Assembly (NCBI GenBank): GCA_013298595.1
Contig: JAAFIG010000014.1
Span: 1-64,000 of the forward strand
DNA from: Deinococcales bacterium
Lineage (GTDB): Bacteria; Deinococcota; Deinococci; Deinococcales; JAAFIG01
DNA length: 64,000 nucleotides
Direction: 5' to 3'
The translations under genes and the position numbers were made by a program. Below, in pieces: positions 1-7,980 of this stretch; the first letter of the stretch is position 1; each line of letters starts with the position of its first letter. Under the pieces are notes generated by a model that had not been told where the DNA came from, made no database searches, and saw only the letters and a program-made list of their open reading frames with translations.

Positions 1-1
1 C

Positions 2-148
2 GTTGGACGCAAATCACCGATCAGCTTATACGACCCAACACTGGTCACTTTTGAAAAAGAAACCGTTTATGACCAAGCCGACGCTGGTGGATTCATCAAA
101 CTTAATGCCTTACGCGCTCGAGTTCGTGCACGATTACAAAAGGATTAG
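2..148 (+). CDS. argG: Argininosuccinate synthase, C-terminal end (partial)
   Basis: Frame 2 is open from the window edge to TAG at 146-148 and reads [17 protein letters not shown]...[16 protein letters not shown]. This is the conserved C-terminus of argininosuccinate synthase, which joins citrulline and aspartate in the step before argH of arginine biosynthesis. Only the last 48 codons are present, so the ATP-binding and citrulline-binding residues cannot be checked. argH follows on the same strand at 3200 with five small genes in between, a loose arginine cluster. The fragment is too short for the ORF track. Confidence 0.85.
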   Translation, partial: VGRKSPISLYDPTLVTFEKETVYDQADAGGFIKLNALRARVRARLQKD

Positions 149-214
149 ATTCTCGAAGAAATAAGCAATGTCGTTACAAAGACTTGCTGTGCATCTGAAA
201 ATATCGGAGGAAAT

Positions 215-850
215 ATGATTCCACTCAATGAATTATTTGTTTTTGCACTGGCTGCACTGGGCTTAGTGCTGACACCAGGACCAAATATGGTCTACTTAAT
301 CTCGAGAAGTATCACCCAAGGACGCGCCGCAGGACTGATATCACTGGGTGGAATCGTGGTTGGATTTCTTTTTCATATTCTTGCAGCCACACTGGGATTA
401 ACTGCTATTTTTGTTGCCATTCCAGCAGCCTACACAACAGTAAAACTATTAGGGGCAGCGTACTTGTTATGGATTGCATGGGAAACCATTCGACCAAATG
501 CAAATTTTGTTTTTGCACCAAAAAACCTGCCACATGACTCGAGCATCAAATTATTCCAAATGGGATTATTCACCAGTATGCTCAACCCCAAAATTGCTGT
601 TTTCTATATGGCATTATTTCCACAATTTATCAAACCAGAACATGGTTCGGTATTACTACAAAGCCTCGAGTTGGGAGTTACCCAAATAACAGTATCAGCG
701 TCCGTCAATACGATGATTATTTTTACCGCAGGCGCAATTGCAACATGGTTTGCCACAAAACCATCATGGGTCAAAGTACAAAAATGGGTCATGGCAAGTG
801 TACTCAGTGGATTAGCTGTTCGGTTAGCACTTGATGAAGCAAAACCGTAA
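215..850 (+). CDS. LysE/RhtB family amino-acid exporter
   Basis: The 211-residue hydrophobic protein has the LysE/RhtB N-terminal signature, a first membrane helix followed by TPGPNMVYLISRS, and about six predicted membrane segments. Family members export amino acids such as lysine, arginine, homoserine or threonine across the inner membrane; the substrate cannot be read from sequence. The start is supported by GGAGG seven bases before the ATG. Its position between argG and argH makes a basic amino acid plausible, but that is inference. Length is normal for the family. Confidence 0.88.
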   Translation: MIPLNELFVFALAALGLVLTPGPNMVYLISRSITQGRAAGLISLGGIVVGFLFHILAATLGLTAIFVAIPAAYTTVKLLGAAYLLWIAWETIRPNANFVFAPKNLPHDSSIKLFQMGLFTSMLNPKIAVFYMALFPQFIKPEHGSVLLQSLELGVTQITVSASVNTMIIFTAGAIATWFATKPSWVKVQKWVMASVLSGLAVRLALDEAKP

Positions 851-876
851 GCTTGAGGAATACCAGAACATCATTG

Positions 877-945
877 GTCACAGGGAGACCACAAGGGTCT
901 CCCCTACACAAAACAAAAACAGTACGGGCTTGCCTCGCCCGAACC
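877..945. repeat. Two REP-like palindromes of the TAGGGGCGA/GGTCTCCC type
   Basis: The gap after the LysE gene holds gggagacc-(n5)-ggtctccc followed by ctac (883-907), then cgggcttgcctcgcccg (925-941). Both resemble the hairpins at 4678, 14995, 24915-25042, 28686 and 31115, so they belong to a dispersed family. No uridine run follows, so they are not typical terminators. Confidence 0.6.
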
Positions 946-961
946 GCAAAGGCAAACGCAT

Positions 962-1504
962 ATGCCAAAGAAAAAAGTTATTTCAATGCTCGAGTTTTTA
1001 CGGACAGGTTCGTTTGGTGGATTAACGAATGGGGCGAAAATTACAGAATTGGAGCAACTTTTTGGTGAACCAATTTATACCAAAGACGATGAGGGTAACA
1101 CAGGTAAGTGGGTATACGAAGATGTGGATTTTTACGTCAATCTCGAGTTTAATGTTGTGTATGGAATAGTTATTTGGGGTTTTCGAGATAAAGATGAACT
1201 TGGATCCATACCTCGAGAAAATAAGAACTTCCGAGTTGACCCTTGGCTATTGAGGTGGCAATTAGGACTAGAAAAGACATGCAATGCCTTAAAGTCCGAA
1301 AATCTGCGCTTTCAACAATTACCAAACGTACCAGATGAAGGATACGAAACACTTAAATTAGAATCTGGAACAGAAATTATCTTCACCTGTGATTTTGACT
1401 TGGTTGATGGAAAATATATTCCCGCTCATCCCACACGACTTGTTTATGAAGCAATTTTGAATATCAATTTGGAAAATGCAATAACAAAATTCAACTCACA
1501 TTAA
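962..1504 (+). CDS. Hypothetical protein
   Basis: This 180-residue acidic soluble protein has no signal peptide or membrane helix. I do not recognise a family. It contains a LEQLFGEP...W.YED.DFYVNLEF pattern like that of small immunity-type or SMI1-like hypothetical proteins, but the resemblance is too weak to assign. No clear Shine-Dalgarno precedes the ATG at 962; the in-frame ATG at 986 (MLEFLRTG) is an alternative start. Several CTCGAG words lie in the frame, as in neighbouring genes, so it looks native. The next gene begins nine bases after its stop. Confidence 0.55.
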   Translation: MPKKKVISMLEFLRTGSFGGLTNGAKITELEQLFGEPIYTKDDEGNTGKWVYEDVDFYVNLEFNVVYGIVIWGFRDKDELGSIPRENKNFRVDPWLLRWQLGLEKTCNALKSENLRFQQLPNVPDEGYETLKLESGTEIIFTCDFDLVDGKYIPAHPTRLVYEAILNINLENAITKFNSH

Positions 1505-1512
1505 ATTAACGT

Positions 1513-1866
1513 ATGAATACGACTAACCCCCAATTCTGGCTTGACCTCGAGCAACTCATCTCCTCGAGCACCTTAATTATTGATCGTCCTAAAGGCTCAA
1601 GCCATCCGCGTTATGCAGATTTAATTTACCCGTTTGATTATGGTGAACTCGAGGGAACAAGCGGTGGCGATGGCGATGGAATTGATGTCTGGATTGGTTC
1701 GCTCGAGAAAACTGTTACAGGTGTTTTAGCCACGGTTGACACTGTGAAACGTGATTCGGAAACAAAAATTTTATTGGGTTGCTCGAGCCTCGAGATGCTG
1801 CAAATTCAGAATTGGTACAACAACGTTGCAAAAGTGCAGTGCTTGCTGTTTGAAAGGGGTGTGTGA
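1513..1866 (+). CDS. Inorganic pyrophosphatase-like protein
   Basis: The 117-residue protein carries IDRPKGSSHPRYADLIYPFDYGELEGT and DGDGIDVWIGS, resembling the ..YP.dYGyl..T..GDGDplDv.. core of family I inorganic pyrophosphatases. The acidic metal ligands of the DGDGID loop are present. At 117 residues it is much shorter than the usual 165-180, lacking the N-terminal strands, so it may be a divergent relative rather than the housekeeping enzyme. TAAATT lies five bases before the ATG, fitting a leaderless start. The stop overlaps the start of the Nudix gene, so the two are probably cotranscribed. Confidence 0.7.
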   Translation: MNTTNPQFWLDLEQLISSSTLIIDRPKGSSHPRYADLIYPFDYGELEGTSGGDGDGIDVWIGSLEKTVTGVLATVDTVKRDSETKILLGCSSLEMLQIQNWYNNVAKVQCLLFERGV

Positions 1867-2384
1867 TGCCTGATTCTTTTGCTTTTTGTGGGTATTGTGG
1901 TGCAAAGTATTCCGAAAATCTACCTGTATATGCACGGACTTGCTCGAGTTGTGGGCAAACGTCATATAAGAATCCGTTGCCAGTAGCGGTATTGCTGGTG
2001 CCTGTGCGTAATGAATTAACGCATATGCAAGGCTTAGTGGTGATTCGTCGTAATATTCCGCCTAAAGTAGATATGTTGGCTTTGCCTGGTGGTTTTATTA
2101 ACTTTGGGGAATCATGGCAAGTCGGTGCAGCTCGAGAATTATTTGAGGAAACTGGTATTCAGGTGGAACCAGAGTTTATTCATGCCGAGTTGGTGTTAAG
2201 TGCCCCTGACAGTACAATTCTGATTTTTGGTATGAGCCTCAGTGTGACCGAAGCGCAGGTAAAGCAAGCTGTTACCTCAAGTGAAACCAGTGAAGTGAGT
2301 ATCATCTGGGACCCTGAACCACTGGCATTTCCTTTGCATGAACTGGCAGTTAATCATTTCTTTGAGGAGTATCGAAAATTGTGA
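1866..2384 (+). CDS. Nudix hydrolase with N-terminal zinc ribbon
   Basis: The N-terminus has two Cys pairs, CGYC and CSSC, spaced as a zinc ribbon (residues about 8-35). A complete Nudix box follows, GGFINFGESWQVGAARELFEETGI (about residues 76-99), with the REXXEE metal-binding core. This architecture resembles the NUDIX_4/NADH-pyrophosphatase-like group that hydrolyses nucleoside diphosphate derivatives; the substrate is unknown. The track starts at GTG 1863, but the ATG at 1866 overlaps the previous stop as TGATG and is the more likely start. The downstream GNAT gene overlaps by four bases. Confidence 0.85.
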   Translation: MPDSFAFCGYCGAKYSENLPVYARTCSSCGQTSYKNPLPVAVLLVPVRNELTHMQGLVVIRRNIPPKVDMLALPGGFINFGESWQVGAARELFEETGIQVEPEFIHAELVLSAPDSTILIFGMSLSVTEAQVKQAVTSSETSEVSIIWDPEPLAFPLHELAVNHFFEEYRKL

Positions 2385-2890
2385 TTCCAACGCTTCGTAC
2401 AGCCACACTCGAGGATGCCGAGTTAATTGCAGAACTGACTCGAGCCGCTTGGGTTGGTAAGCCCAAGGACTCAAGTGGGCATCGGGAATCAGCTGAAACT
2501 GTTCTGAAAAGTCTTGAGGAAGGCGAAGCTATCATCATGGAACTCGGTGGAAAACCAATTGGGTCGGTGCGAATTTATCCTGTGCTCGAGAACGGTTTTC
2601 CTGTTGCGCTCGAGATGGCAAGACTGGCTGTGCTGCCAGAATACCGAGGTCGCGGCATCAGCACGTGGTTAACCAACGAAGTGATGATTCGGGCATTGAA
2701 CCGAGGTTGCGAAGAGTTGCGCTTAGCTGTGCGAACTGATGAACCTGGATTGGTGAAGTTTTACGAACGAATTGGGTTTTTTGTGGACTCCAGTATTTCG
2801 TACAGTCATGCCAATCCAAACAGTCCTAAACCCATTACGATGCGAAAATATTTGTTTACTCGAGTGCCACCAAAAGGGGACTTTGTATGA
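2381..2890 (+). CDS. GNAT family N-acetyltransferase
   Basis: The 169-residue protein has the GNAT acetyl-CoA site: LAVLPEYRGRGISTWLTNEVM (motif A, R-G-x-G-x-x) and a C-terminal VKFYERIGF strand-helix. It transfers an acetyl group from acetyl-CoA to an amine; the acceptor is unknown. It starts at GTG 2381, overlapping the Nudix stop as GTGA, and its own stop overlaps the next ATG, so 1513-3114 reads as one translationally coupled operon. The start of the domain, IPTLRTATLEDAELIAELTRAAW, is typical, so the GTG start is convincing. Confidence 0.88.
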   Translation: MIPTLRTATLEDAELIAELTRAAWVGKPKDSSGHRESAETVLKSLEEGEAIIMELGGKPIGSVRIYPVLENGFPVALEMARLAVLPEYRGRGISTWLTNEVMIRALNRGCEELRLAVRTDEPGLVKFYERIGFFVDSSISYSHANPNSPKPITMRKYLFTRVPPKGDFV

Positions 2891-3114
2891 ATGACACCCA
2901 TCCTAAAATACAAGCCATTCATCTCGAGATGCTAAAATCACTAACTCCAGAAGCCAGATTTAAGATTGCGATGCGATTCTCAAGTGGCGTTTTCAAATTA
3001 TCTCGAGAGCAATTCAATGCTCGTTTTGGTGAACTTGGTTTACAGCGCTGGCTCGAAGCCCATTATGGCAGCAAACTGGCTCGAGGTGCATTAGGGAGTC
3101 GGTATCGTGAATGA
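2887..3114 (+). CDS. Small hypothetical protein
   Basis: The 75-residue protein begins at an ATGA overlap with the GNAT stop, which supports it being real and coupled. It is helical, with LTPEARFKIAMRFSSGVFKLSREQFNARFG and a basic C-terminus. Short proteins with an LTPE-R---A-R---GVF pattern occur as unnamed genes beside transferases, but I know no function. No membrane segment, cysteine pair or signal is visible. Confidence 0.65.
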   Translation: MNDTHPKIQAIHLEMLKSLTPEARFKIAMRFSSGVFKLSREQFNARFGELGLQRWLEAHYGSKLARGALGSRYRE

Positions 3115-3199
3115 GGCACTCGAAGCATTGCGTCCATAAAATTATCCATTTCAGATTTACTCGAGAGCGCCATATTAGAATCTCGATCAGGAGAAATCA

Positions 3200-4588
3200 A
3201 TGTCAGTAACCAATAAAAAACCGTGGGGTGGGCGTTTCGAGTCTGAAACCAGCAAACTTGTTGAAGCGTTTAATGCCAGTGTGGATTTTGATAAGCGCCT
3301 TGTGCTCGAGGATATTGCTGGTTCTAAAGCGCATGTGAAAATGCTTGGTACAGTTGGCATTCTTGAAGCAAGTGAAGTGGCTGAAATTCTCGAGGGTTTA
3401 GAAAAAGTGCTTGGTGAAGTTGAAGCTGGAACTTTCCCGTGGCGTGTCGAACTCGAGGATGTACATATGAACGTCGAGACACGCCTCAAAGAATTGATTG
3501 GTGTAACGGCTGGGAAATTGCATACAGCACGCTCGAGAAACGATCAGGTGGCATTAGATTTTCGATTATGGGTCAAGAAAGCTTGTATTCGAGCCGCGCA
3601 GAAACTCGAGATATTGCGGGCGGTAATGTTGTCCGAAGCAGAACGCAACATGGGCATTGTGATGCCTGGTTACACACATTTGCAAGTGGCACAACCCATT
3701 CTGGTATCGCATTGGTTTTTGGCGTATTTTGAAATGTTCAGCCGTGACATTACCCGTTTTTACGATGCAGCTAATCGCATGAACGAATCGCCATTAGGCG
3801 CAGGTGCATTGGCGGGAACACCTTGGCAAATTGATCGTTTTCAAACAGCTCTCGAGCTTGGTTTTGCTGCGCCAACTCGCAATAGTTTAGACAGTGTAGG
3901 CTCGAGAGATTTTGCCCTCGAGTACCTGAGTGCTTGTGCGATTTGCATGGCAACACTATCGAGATTAAGCGAAGAACTGATTCTTTACTCGAGTTTTGAA
4001 TTTGGTTTTGTGACACTGCCAGATTCGCACACTACTGGTAGCAGCATCATGCCACAAAAGAAAAATCCTGATGTTTCAGAACTGGCTCGCGGCAAAGCTG
4101 GGCGCGTATTTGGCGATTTAATGGCGTTGCTGACTGTTGTCAAAGGCACGCCGCTTGCCTACAATAAAGACTTTCAAGAAGACAAAGAACCAGTTTTTGA
4201 TGCCGCTGACACACTCGAGGTAATTCTCGAGTTATACACTGATATGCTACCGCTTTGCACTTGGAATGCCGCCACCACCGAAATAGCTGCCGCTCGAGGT
4301 TACAGCACCGCCACAGACCTTGCAGATTACCTTGCAAGGCAGGGTGTACCATTCCGAGAAGCCCATGAAGTTGTCGGCAAACTCGTTGGACTTTGCGTCA
4401 AAACCAATCGTCAACTCTGGCAACTCGAGGAGACCGAATTACAAGCTGCCCATGAAAAACTCGATGCTCGAGCGCTTGAAGTTGTGACAGTACAAGCCAG
4501 TGTTGCTGCCCGAACCAGTTACGGCGGCACAGCCCCAATTCGCGTTCAAGAAGCCATTCTCGAAGCTAAGAAAAGAACCCAGCTGTAG
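3200..4588 (+). CDS. argH: Argininosuccinate lyase
   Basis: The 462-residue protein is the final enzyme of arginine biosynthesis, splitting argininosuccinate into arginine and fumarate. It has the fumarase/aspartase superfamily signature GSSIMPQKKNPD with the catalytic serine loop, plus the TARSRNDQVALDFRLW and GYTHLQVAQP segments typical of ArgH. The first residues (KKPWGGRFES) match the family N-terminus, and AGGAGA lies six bases before the ATG. Length is normal. It shares the strand with argG upstream and the argA-like gene downstream. Leu-Glu pairs are frequently encoded CTCGAG. Confidence 0.97.
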   Translation: MSVTNKKPWGGRFESETSKLVEAFNASVDFDKRLVLEDIAGSKAHVKMLGTVGILEASEVAEILEGLEKVLGEVEAGTFPWRVELEDVHMNVETRLKELIGVTAGKLHTARSRNDQVALDFRLWVKKACIRAAQKLEILRAVMLSEAERNMGIVMPGYTHLQVAQPILVSHWFLAYFEMFSRDITRFYDAANRMNESPLGAGALAGTPWQIDRFQTALELGFAAPTRNSLDSVGSRDFALEYLSACAICMATLSRLSEELILYSSFEFGFVTLPDSHTTGSSIMPQKKNPDVSELARGKAGRVFGDLMALLTVVKGTPLAYNKDFQEDKEPVFDAADTLEVILELYTDMLPLCTWNAATTEIAAARGYSTATDLADYLARQGVPFREAHEVVGKLVGLCVKTNRQLWQLEETELQAAHEKLDARALEVVTVQASVAARTSYGGTAPIRVQEAILEAKKRTQL

Positions 4589-4589
4589 A

Positions 4590-4697
4590 GGTTAGGCACG
4601 CCTAACCCGCCACAAAACGAACACAAAATTCAAAAACCGATACATTCTAAAGACTCCAACCAATTATTTCCCAAGCAGGGCGAGGCTCGCCCCTACG
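4590..4697. repeat. Intergenic palindromes between argH and argA
   Basis: Two perfect hairpins occupy the gap: ggttaggc-ac-gcctaacc at 4590-4607 and gggcgag-g-ctcgccc followed by ctac at 4678-4696. The second matches the dispersed TAGGGGCGA family. Neither is followed by a T run, so termination after argH is not obvious from them. Confidence 0.65.
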
Positions 4698-4736
4698 GTT
4701 CAAAGTAAGAATTCTACGACCAATGAGGAGGTCAAT

Positions 4737-5276
4737 ATGTTGCAACTCACGCCAATGGTTCATTTGCCAAACATCAATCCAAATCTCCCGCTTGATCTTC
4801 GTCATGCCAACCTCGAGGATGTGCCTAAAATTTATGATTTAGTCAAGTACTGGGCGGATAAAGGTCGAATGCTCGAGCGTTCTCATGCTTTGCTCGAGTC
4901 TACAATTCATGAGTTTTTGATTCTCGAGAATAATCAGGGCGAGTTAGCTGGTTGTGTTGGTTTGCATCGTATGGCTGAGGATTTAGCTGAGGTGCGAGGA
5001 TTAGCAATTCATCCGAGTTTTCAAGGGAAGGGTTTGGGTCGTTGGTTGGTGCTTGGTACGGAACGGTTTGCTCGAGACTTAGGGTTGAAAAGATTGTTCG
5101 CTTGGACGTATGAGCAACGTTTTTTTGAGAAGTGTGGTTTTTTGCGGATTCCAAGGGAAGTGGAAACTCTGCCTTCTGAGATTCACGCTGAGTGTACGCG
5201 CTGTCAGTTTCAGACCAATTGCCAGGAAATTCCGATGATGAAAATTCTCGAGCGTCCTAAGTTAGCGGTGGCTTAA
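4737..5276 (+). CDS. argA: ArgA-like N-acetylglutamate synthase (GNAT)
   Basis: The 179-residue GNAT protein resembles the short single-domain N-acetylglutamate synthases that start arginine biosynthesis. It has RMLERSHALLESTIHEFL, AEVRGLAIHPSFQGKGLGRWLV (acetyl-CoA loop), FAWTYEQRFFEKCGF, and a C-terminal cysteine cluster CTRCQFQTNC typical of this subgroup. The amino-acid kinase domain of the long E. coli form is absent, as is usual here. GAGGAGG precedes the ATG by six bases. Its place after argH supports the arginine role. A different acceptor cannot be excluded. Confidence 0.8.
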   Translation: MLQLTPMVHLPNINPNLPLDLRHANLEDVPKIYDLVKYWADKGRMLERSHALLESTIHEFLILENNQGELAGCVGLHRMAEDLAEVRGLAIHPSFQGKGLGRWLVLGTERFARDLGLKRLFAWTYEQRFFEKCGFLRIPREVETLPSEIHAECTRCQFQTNCQEIPMMKILERPKLAVA

Positions 5277-5614
5277 TGACACCTGTGGAGTTAGTGCAGC
5301 GTCAACTTGAAGCATACAACAATCGGGATTTACCTTTGTTTCTCGAAAATTTCGCGGATGATGTACGGGTGTTTCGTTTGCCGTTGCTTGAGCCTAGTTT
5401 GTCTGGCAAGGCTCAGTTAGCAGAGTTTTATGCAACACAGAGATTTAATCGCTCAAATTTGCATGCTGAAATTTTGCATCGTGTTGTACTCGGTAATAAA
5501 ATTTTTGATCATGAGCGTATTTTTGGTGTGCAAGACAAGCCATTTGAAGTGGTGGTGGTTTTTGAAATCCAGAATAATCTGATTCAAAATATGTTTTCGT
5601 TTTCACCTGCTTAA
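5276..5614 (+). CDS. NTF2/SnoaL-like fold protein
   Basis: This 112-residue protein begins QRQLEAYNNRDLPLFLENFADDVRVFRLP and ends with a strand-rich VVVVFEIQNNLIQNMFSF, the cone-shaped alpha+beta pattern of SnoaL-like/steroid isomerase-like proteins. Members bind small hydrophobic ligands or act as isomerases; no specific substrate can be proposed. Its ATG overlaps the argA stop by one base (TAATG), implying coupled translation. It converges tail to tail with the next gene. Confidence 0.75.
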   Translation: MTPVELVQRQLEAYNNRDLPLFLENFADDVRVFRLPLLEPSLSGKAQLAEFYATQRFNRSNLHAEILHRVVLGNKIFDHERIFGVQDKPFEVVVVFEIQNNLIQNMFSFSPA

Positions 5615-5615
5615 T

Positions 5616-6275
5616 TTAATCTTCTAGCCACGGAAAACCATTTGGGTTGGCTTCGACTTTTTTCCAGAGAATCTCGTTGTTATGAGCGCGGATTTGCTCG
5701 AGAAACGGAAAATCTGTAGGGTCAACTTGAATACTAAACAGTGGTTTTACAGGGTTTAGATTTGCCCAGTGATGCCCTTGGTATGTAACACCGTCGCGTT
5801 GGTCTTTTGCTTCTTGAGTAAATCCTTGTTTAGGTAGCACATATACCCTGCCAGTTCGGAATGGTTTTTGCTCGAGTGCGGTGTCTTGGACACTAAAAAA
5901 ATAAATGTCTTGTGGCGGCTCGAGTGCAATTTGAATAGCGGCGTTGCTGATGCTCATGGGAATTCGTGGTCGGTCAAGGATTGCATAGAACATTGCCCAG
6001 ATACCATCAGAAGCAGCATAAACCGCGTTCTGATTACCAAACCAATTGGCATCATCGGCTTGCCTTGGTTCAAATGTTTGTATACTCGAGTTTCCTGTAC
6101 CATGAACCAAGTAGTTTTTATGGTGTGTTAGCCAGATTAAAAATGCCCATTTTGGTATGGGTGTTTCACCTAAAAATCCTTGCTCGAGTGCAGTGCTTAG
6201 GTTTTTTTCTAGCACATCTTGGTCTTGGGTCAAGTCGTACTTTGGGCGTGTCAACCAGTAACTTGGTAAGTTCAT
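5616..6275 (-). CDS. Hypothetical protein
   Basis: The track begins this ORF at 6341, inside the upstream HTH gene. The ATG at 6275 is preceded by TACACT exactly six bases upstream, the leaderless pattern seen throughout the window, so the protein is 219 residues starting MNLPSYWLTRPKYDLTQ. The middle reads YLVHGTGNSSIQTFEPRQADDANWFGNQNAVYAASDGIWAMFYAI, which looks like an ADP-ribosyltransferase-like or DarT-like Gx(S/T) fold (HGT near the start), but I cannot assign it firmly. There is no signal peptide or membrane helix. Confidence 0.6.
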   Translation of the reverse strand: MNLPSYWLTRPKYDLTQDQDVLEKNLSTALEQGFLGETPIPKWAFLIWLTHHKNYLVHGTGNSSIQTFEPRQADDANWFGNQNAVYAASDGIWAMFYAILDRPRIPMSISNAAIQIALEPPQDIYFFSVQDTALEQKPFRTGRVYVLPKQGFTQEAKDQRDGVTYQGHHWANLNPVKPLFSIQVDPTDFPFLEQIRAHNNEILWKKVEANPNGFPWLED

Positions 6276-6318
6276 GGTTAAAGTGTAGTGGACTTTGATT
6301 GCGAAAAGTGGTTTGTTT

Positions 6319-6975
6319 TCATGATTGAGGCGTAAATCCAAGATGCAATATGTAGGCTCGAGTATTTTGTTGGGCTTGACTGTTTTCTTTTATCACTCGA
6401 GACCATAATTGAGTTATTTCTTGGTGTAACTGCTCGGCTTGGGAGTGTGTCAAATGGATTGTTGTCCAAGAATTCCAAAGTGGTTTGATAGCATCTGGTT
6501 GAAAGTTAACGTCTGGTGGCGGCGTAGCAGAAAAGTCAATACTGACTCTGTTATTTTCGAGTGCACGGATGCAAGTACCACCTGCGGCTGAGTCTGGATA
6601 CAACTCCGAACATGCTTGTACAAAATCAGCGCAGTATTGCTCGAGTAATGGAATTTGCATTGTTTGCATCCATGTTGTGATTGATTCTTGTTTGGTGTGT
6701 GCAAATGGGATAAAAAATTGGTCTGAAACGGCTCGGTAGTATTTGACTGGTTTGCCTCGGCGTGATTCTGTTCGGGTTTGTGTCACTAAACCCCATTCAA
6801 TAAATTTCTCGAGATGGTATTTGAGGCTCGAGGTGGGTTGATTGAGGATTTTGGCGGCTTTTGCAAGGCTTTGTTCTTTTCCTAAAAACACTGCAAACTT
6901 TCTAAAAGTTTCTGGACTAAGGAGTGCTTGGGCTGCTTCGCTGTGAGTGACAAAATGCCAGTGAAGTTGGGTCAT
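6319..6975 (-). CDS. Winged-helix (ArsR-like) transcriptional regulator
   Basis: The 218-residue protein has an N-terminal winged-helix domain: LAKAAKILNQPTSSLKYHLEKFIEWGLVTQTRTESRRGKPVKYYRAV (about residues 34-80), the helix-turn-helix and wing of ArsR/HTH_20-type regulators. The C-terminal 130 residues are an unassigned effector region. TATAGT lies seven bases before the ATG, so the transcript is probably leaderless. The divergent exporter gene starts about 100 bp away and is the obvious candidate target, which is inference. Confidence 0.78.
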   Translation of the reverse strand: MTQLHWHFVTHSEAAQALLSPETFRKFAVFLGKEQSLAKAAKILNQPTSSLKYHLEKFIEWGLVTQTRTESRRGKPVKYYRAVSDQFFIPFAHTKQESITTWMQTMQIPLLEQYCADFVQACSELYPDSAAGGTCIRALENNRVSIDFSATPPPDVNFQPDAIKPLWNSWTTIHLTHSQAEQLHQEITQLWSRVIKENSQAQQNTRAYILHLGFTPQS

Positions 6976-7071
6976 GTTTTTGACTATACGCTTTTGGCTT
7001 TGTGTTTATGTGTAAAATCTGGTTATGTATTTTTCCAAAACCCTGCAAAGCATTGCTGTCGTTTTACACCG

Positions 7072-7980
7072 ATGCAAAATGATCAACATGGCTCGAGTTT
7101 TGTGAATAAACCTGTTTCTGAACGGCTTGGCTTGATTGGTGCTTTAGCGGCGGTGACTTCGTGGGGCGCGAATTCTGTGATTCTCAAATTCCTCACTGGG
7201 CAAATGAGTGTGACCTTGTTGAATGCCTCAAGGATTTTGATTGCCAGTCTTGTTTTTATGATTATTTTTGCATTTTTACGACGAGGTAAAGGGTTACCTA
7301 AACTCGAGGCACGAGATTGGTTTGCTATTGCTCTGGCTGGTTTTATTGGCACCAGTGTTTACCAGTTGCTCTTTGCTAATGGTATTAAATTAGCCAATGC
7401 CAGTTTAACAGCACTTATCTCGAGCACCAATCCAATTTGGGTTGGCATTCTTGGAGCTTTTCTTGGGTTGGGTTTTACTCGTTGGCAATTTATTGGTGTG
7501 CCTGTCACCATGATTGGCGTGGCAATTCTCAGCTACTCGAGTATTGTTGGTGCCAATGTGCAAATACTGGGTGTGGTTTTGCTGATTGCTTCTAATATGT
7601 GTTGGTCGGTGTACACAGTCATGTCTCGGGGGTTGATGCAAAAAATCAATCCGCTCGAGTTTACTTGTCTGAGTTTCGCTTTGGGTGGTTTACCATTTGT
7701 TGTGTATTCCTTGCCAGCGTGGTCTGAGTTTGGTGCTGTCCCAAGCAATGCCTTGTTTTGGGTAGTTATTTCAGCTTTGCTGGCTCAAGTGATTGGCTTT
7801 ATGGGTTGGTTTATGGGTACTCAAGCGCTTGGTGCAGCTCGAGTTAGTATATTTTTGAATATCACTCCCTTGGTGGGTGTAGCATTGGCTGCCACTTTTC
7901 TTGGTGAACGTATTACACTCGAGAAAGTGCTGGCGGGTCTAATTATTTTGTTTGGAGTTTGGGTAGCCAATAAGCATTAA
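7072..7980 (+). CDS. EamA/DMT family transporter
   Basis: The track opens at 6928 over the divergent regulator. The ATG at 7072 gives a 302-residue protein, MQNDQHGSSF..., with about ten membrane helices arranged as two EamA repeats (LIGALAAVTSWGANSVILKFL and LGVVLLIASNMCWSVYTVMSRG). DMT-superfamily proteins export metabolites or amino acids; substrate unknown. Neither a strong ribosome binding site nor a perfect -10 box lies before 7072, so the exact start is less sure than the family. Convergent with the GGDEF gene, whose stop overlaps by four bases. Confidence 0.85.
   Translation: MQNDQHGSSFVNKPVSERLGLIGALAAVTSWGANSVILKFLTGQMSVTLLNASRILIASLVFMIIFAFLRRGKGLPKLEARDWFAIALAGFIGTSVYQLLFANGIKLANASLTALISSTNPIWVGILGAFLGLGFTRWQFIGVPVTMIGVAILSYSSIVGANVQILGVVLLIASNMCWSVYTVMSRGLMQKINPLEFTCLSFALGGLPFVVYSLPAWSEFGAVPSNALFWVVISALLAQVIGFMGWFMGTQALGAARVSIFLNITPLVGVALAATFLGERITLEKVLAGLIILFGVWVANKH

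Noticed and set aside
831-1068. Short plus-strand ORFs between the LysE gene and the hypothetical gene
   Set aside because: They run through palindromic repeats, lack starts with ribosome binding sites or -10 boxes, and overlap real genes in other frames.
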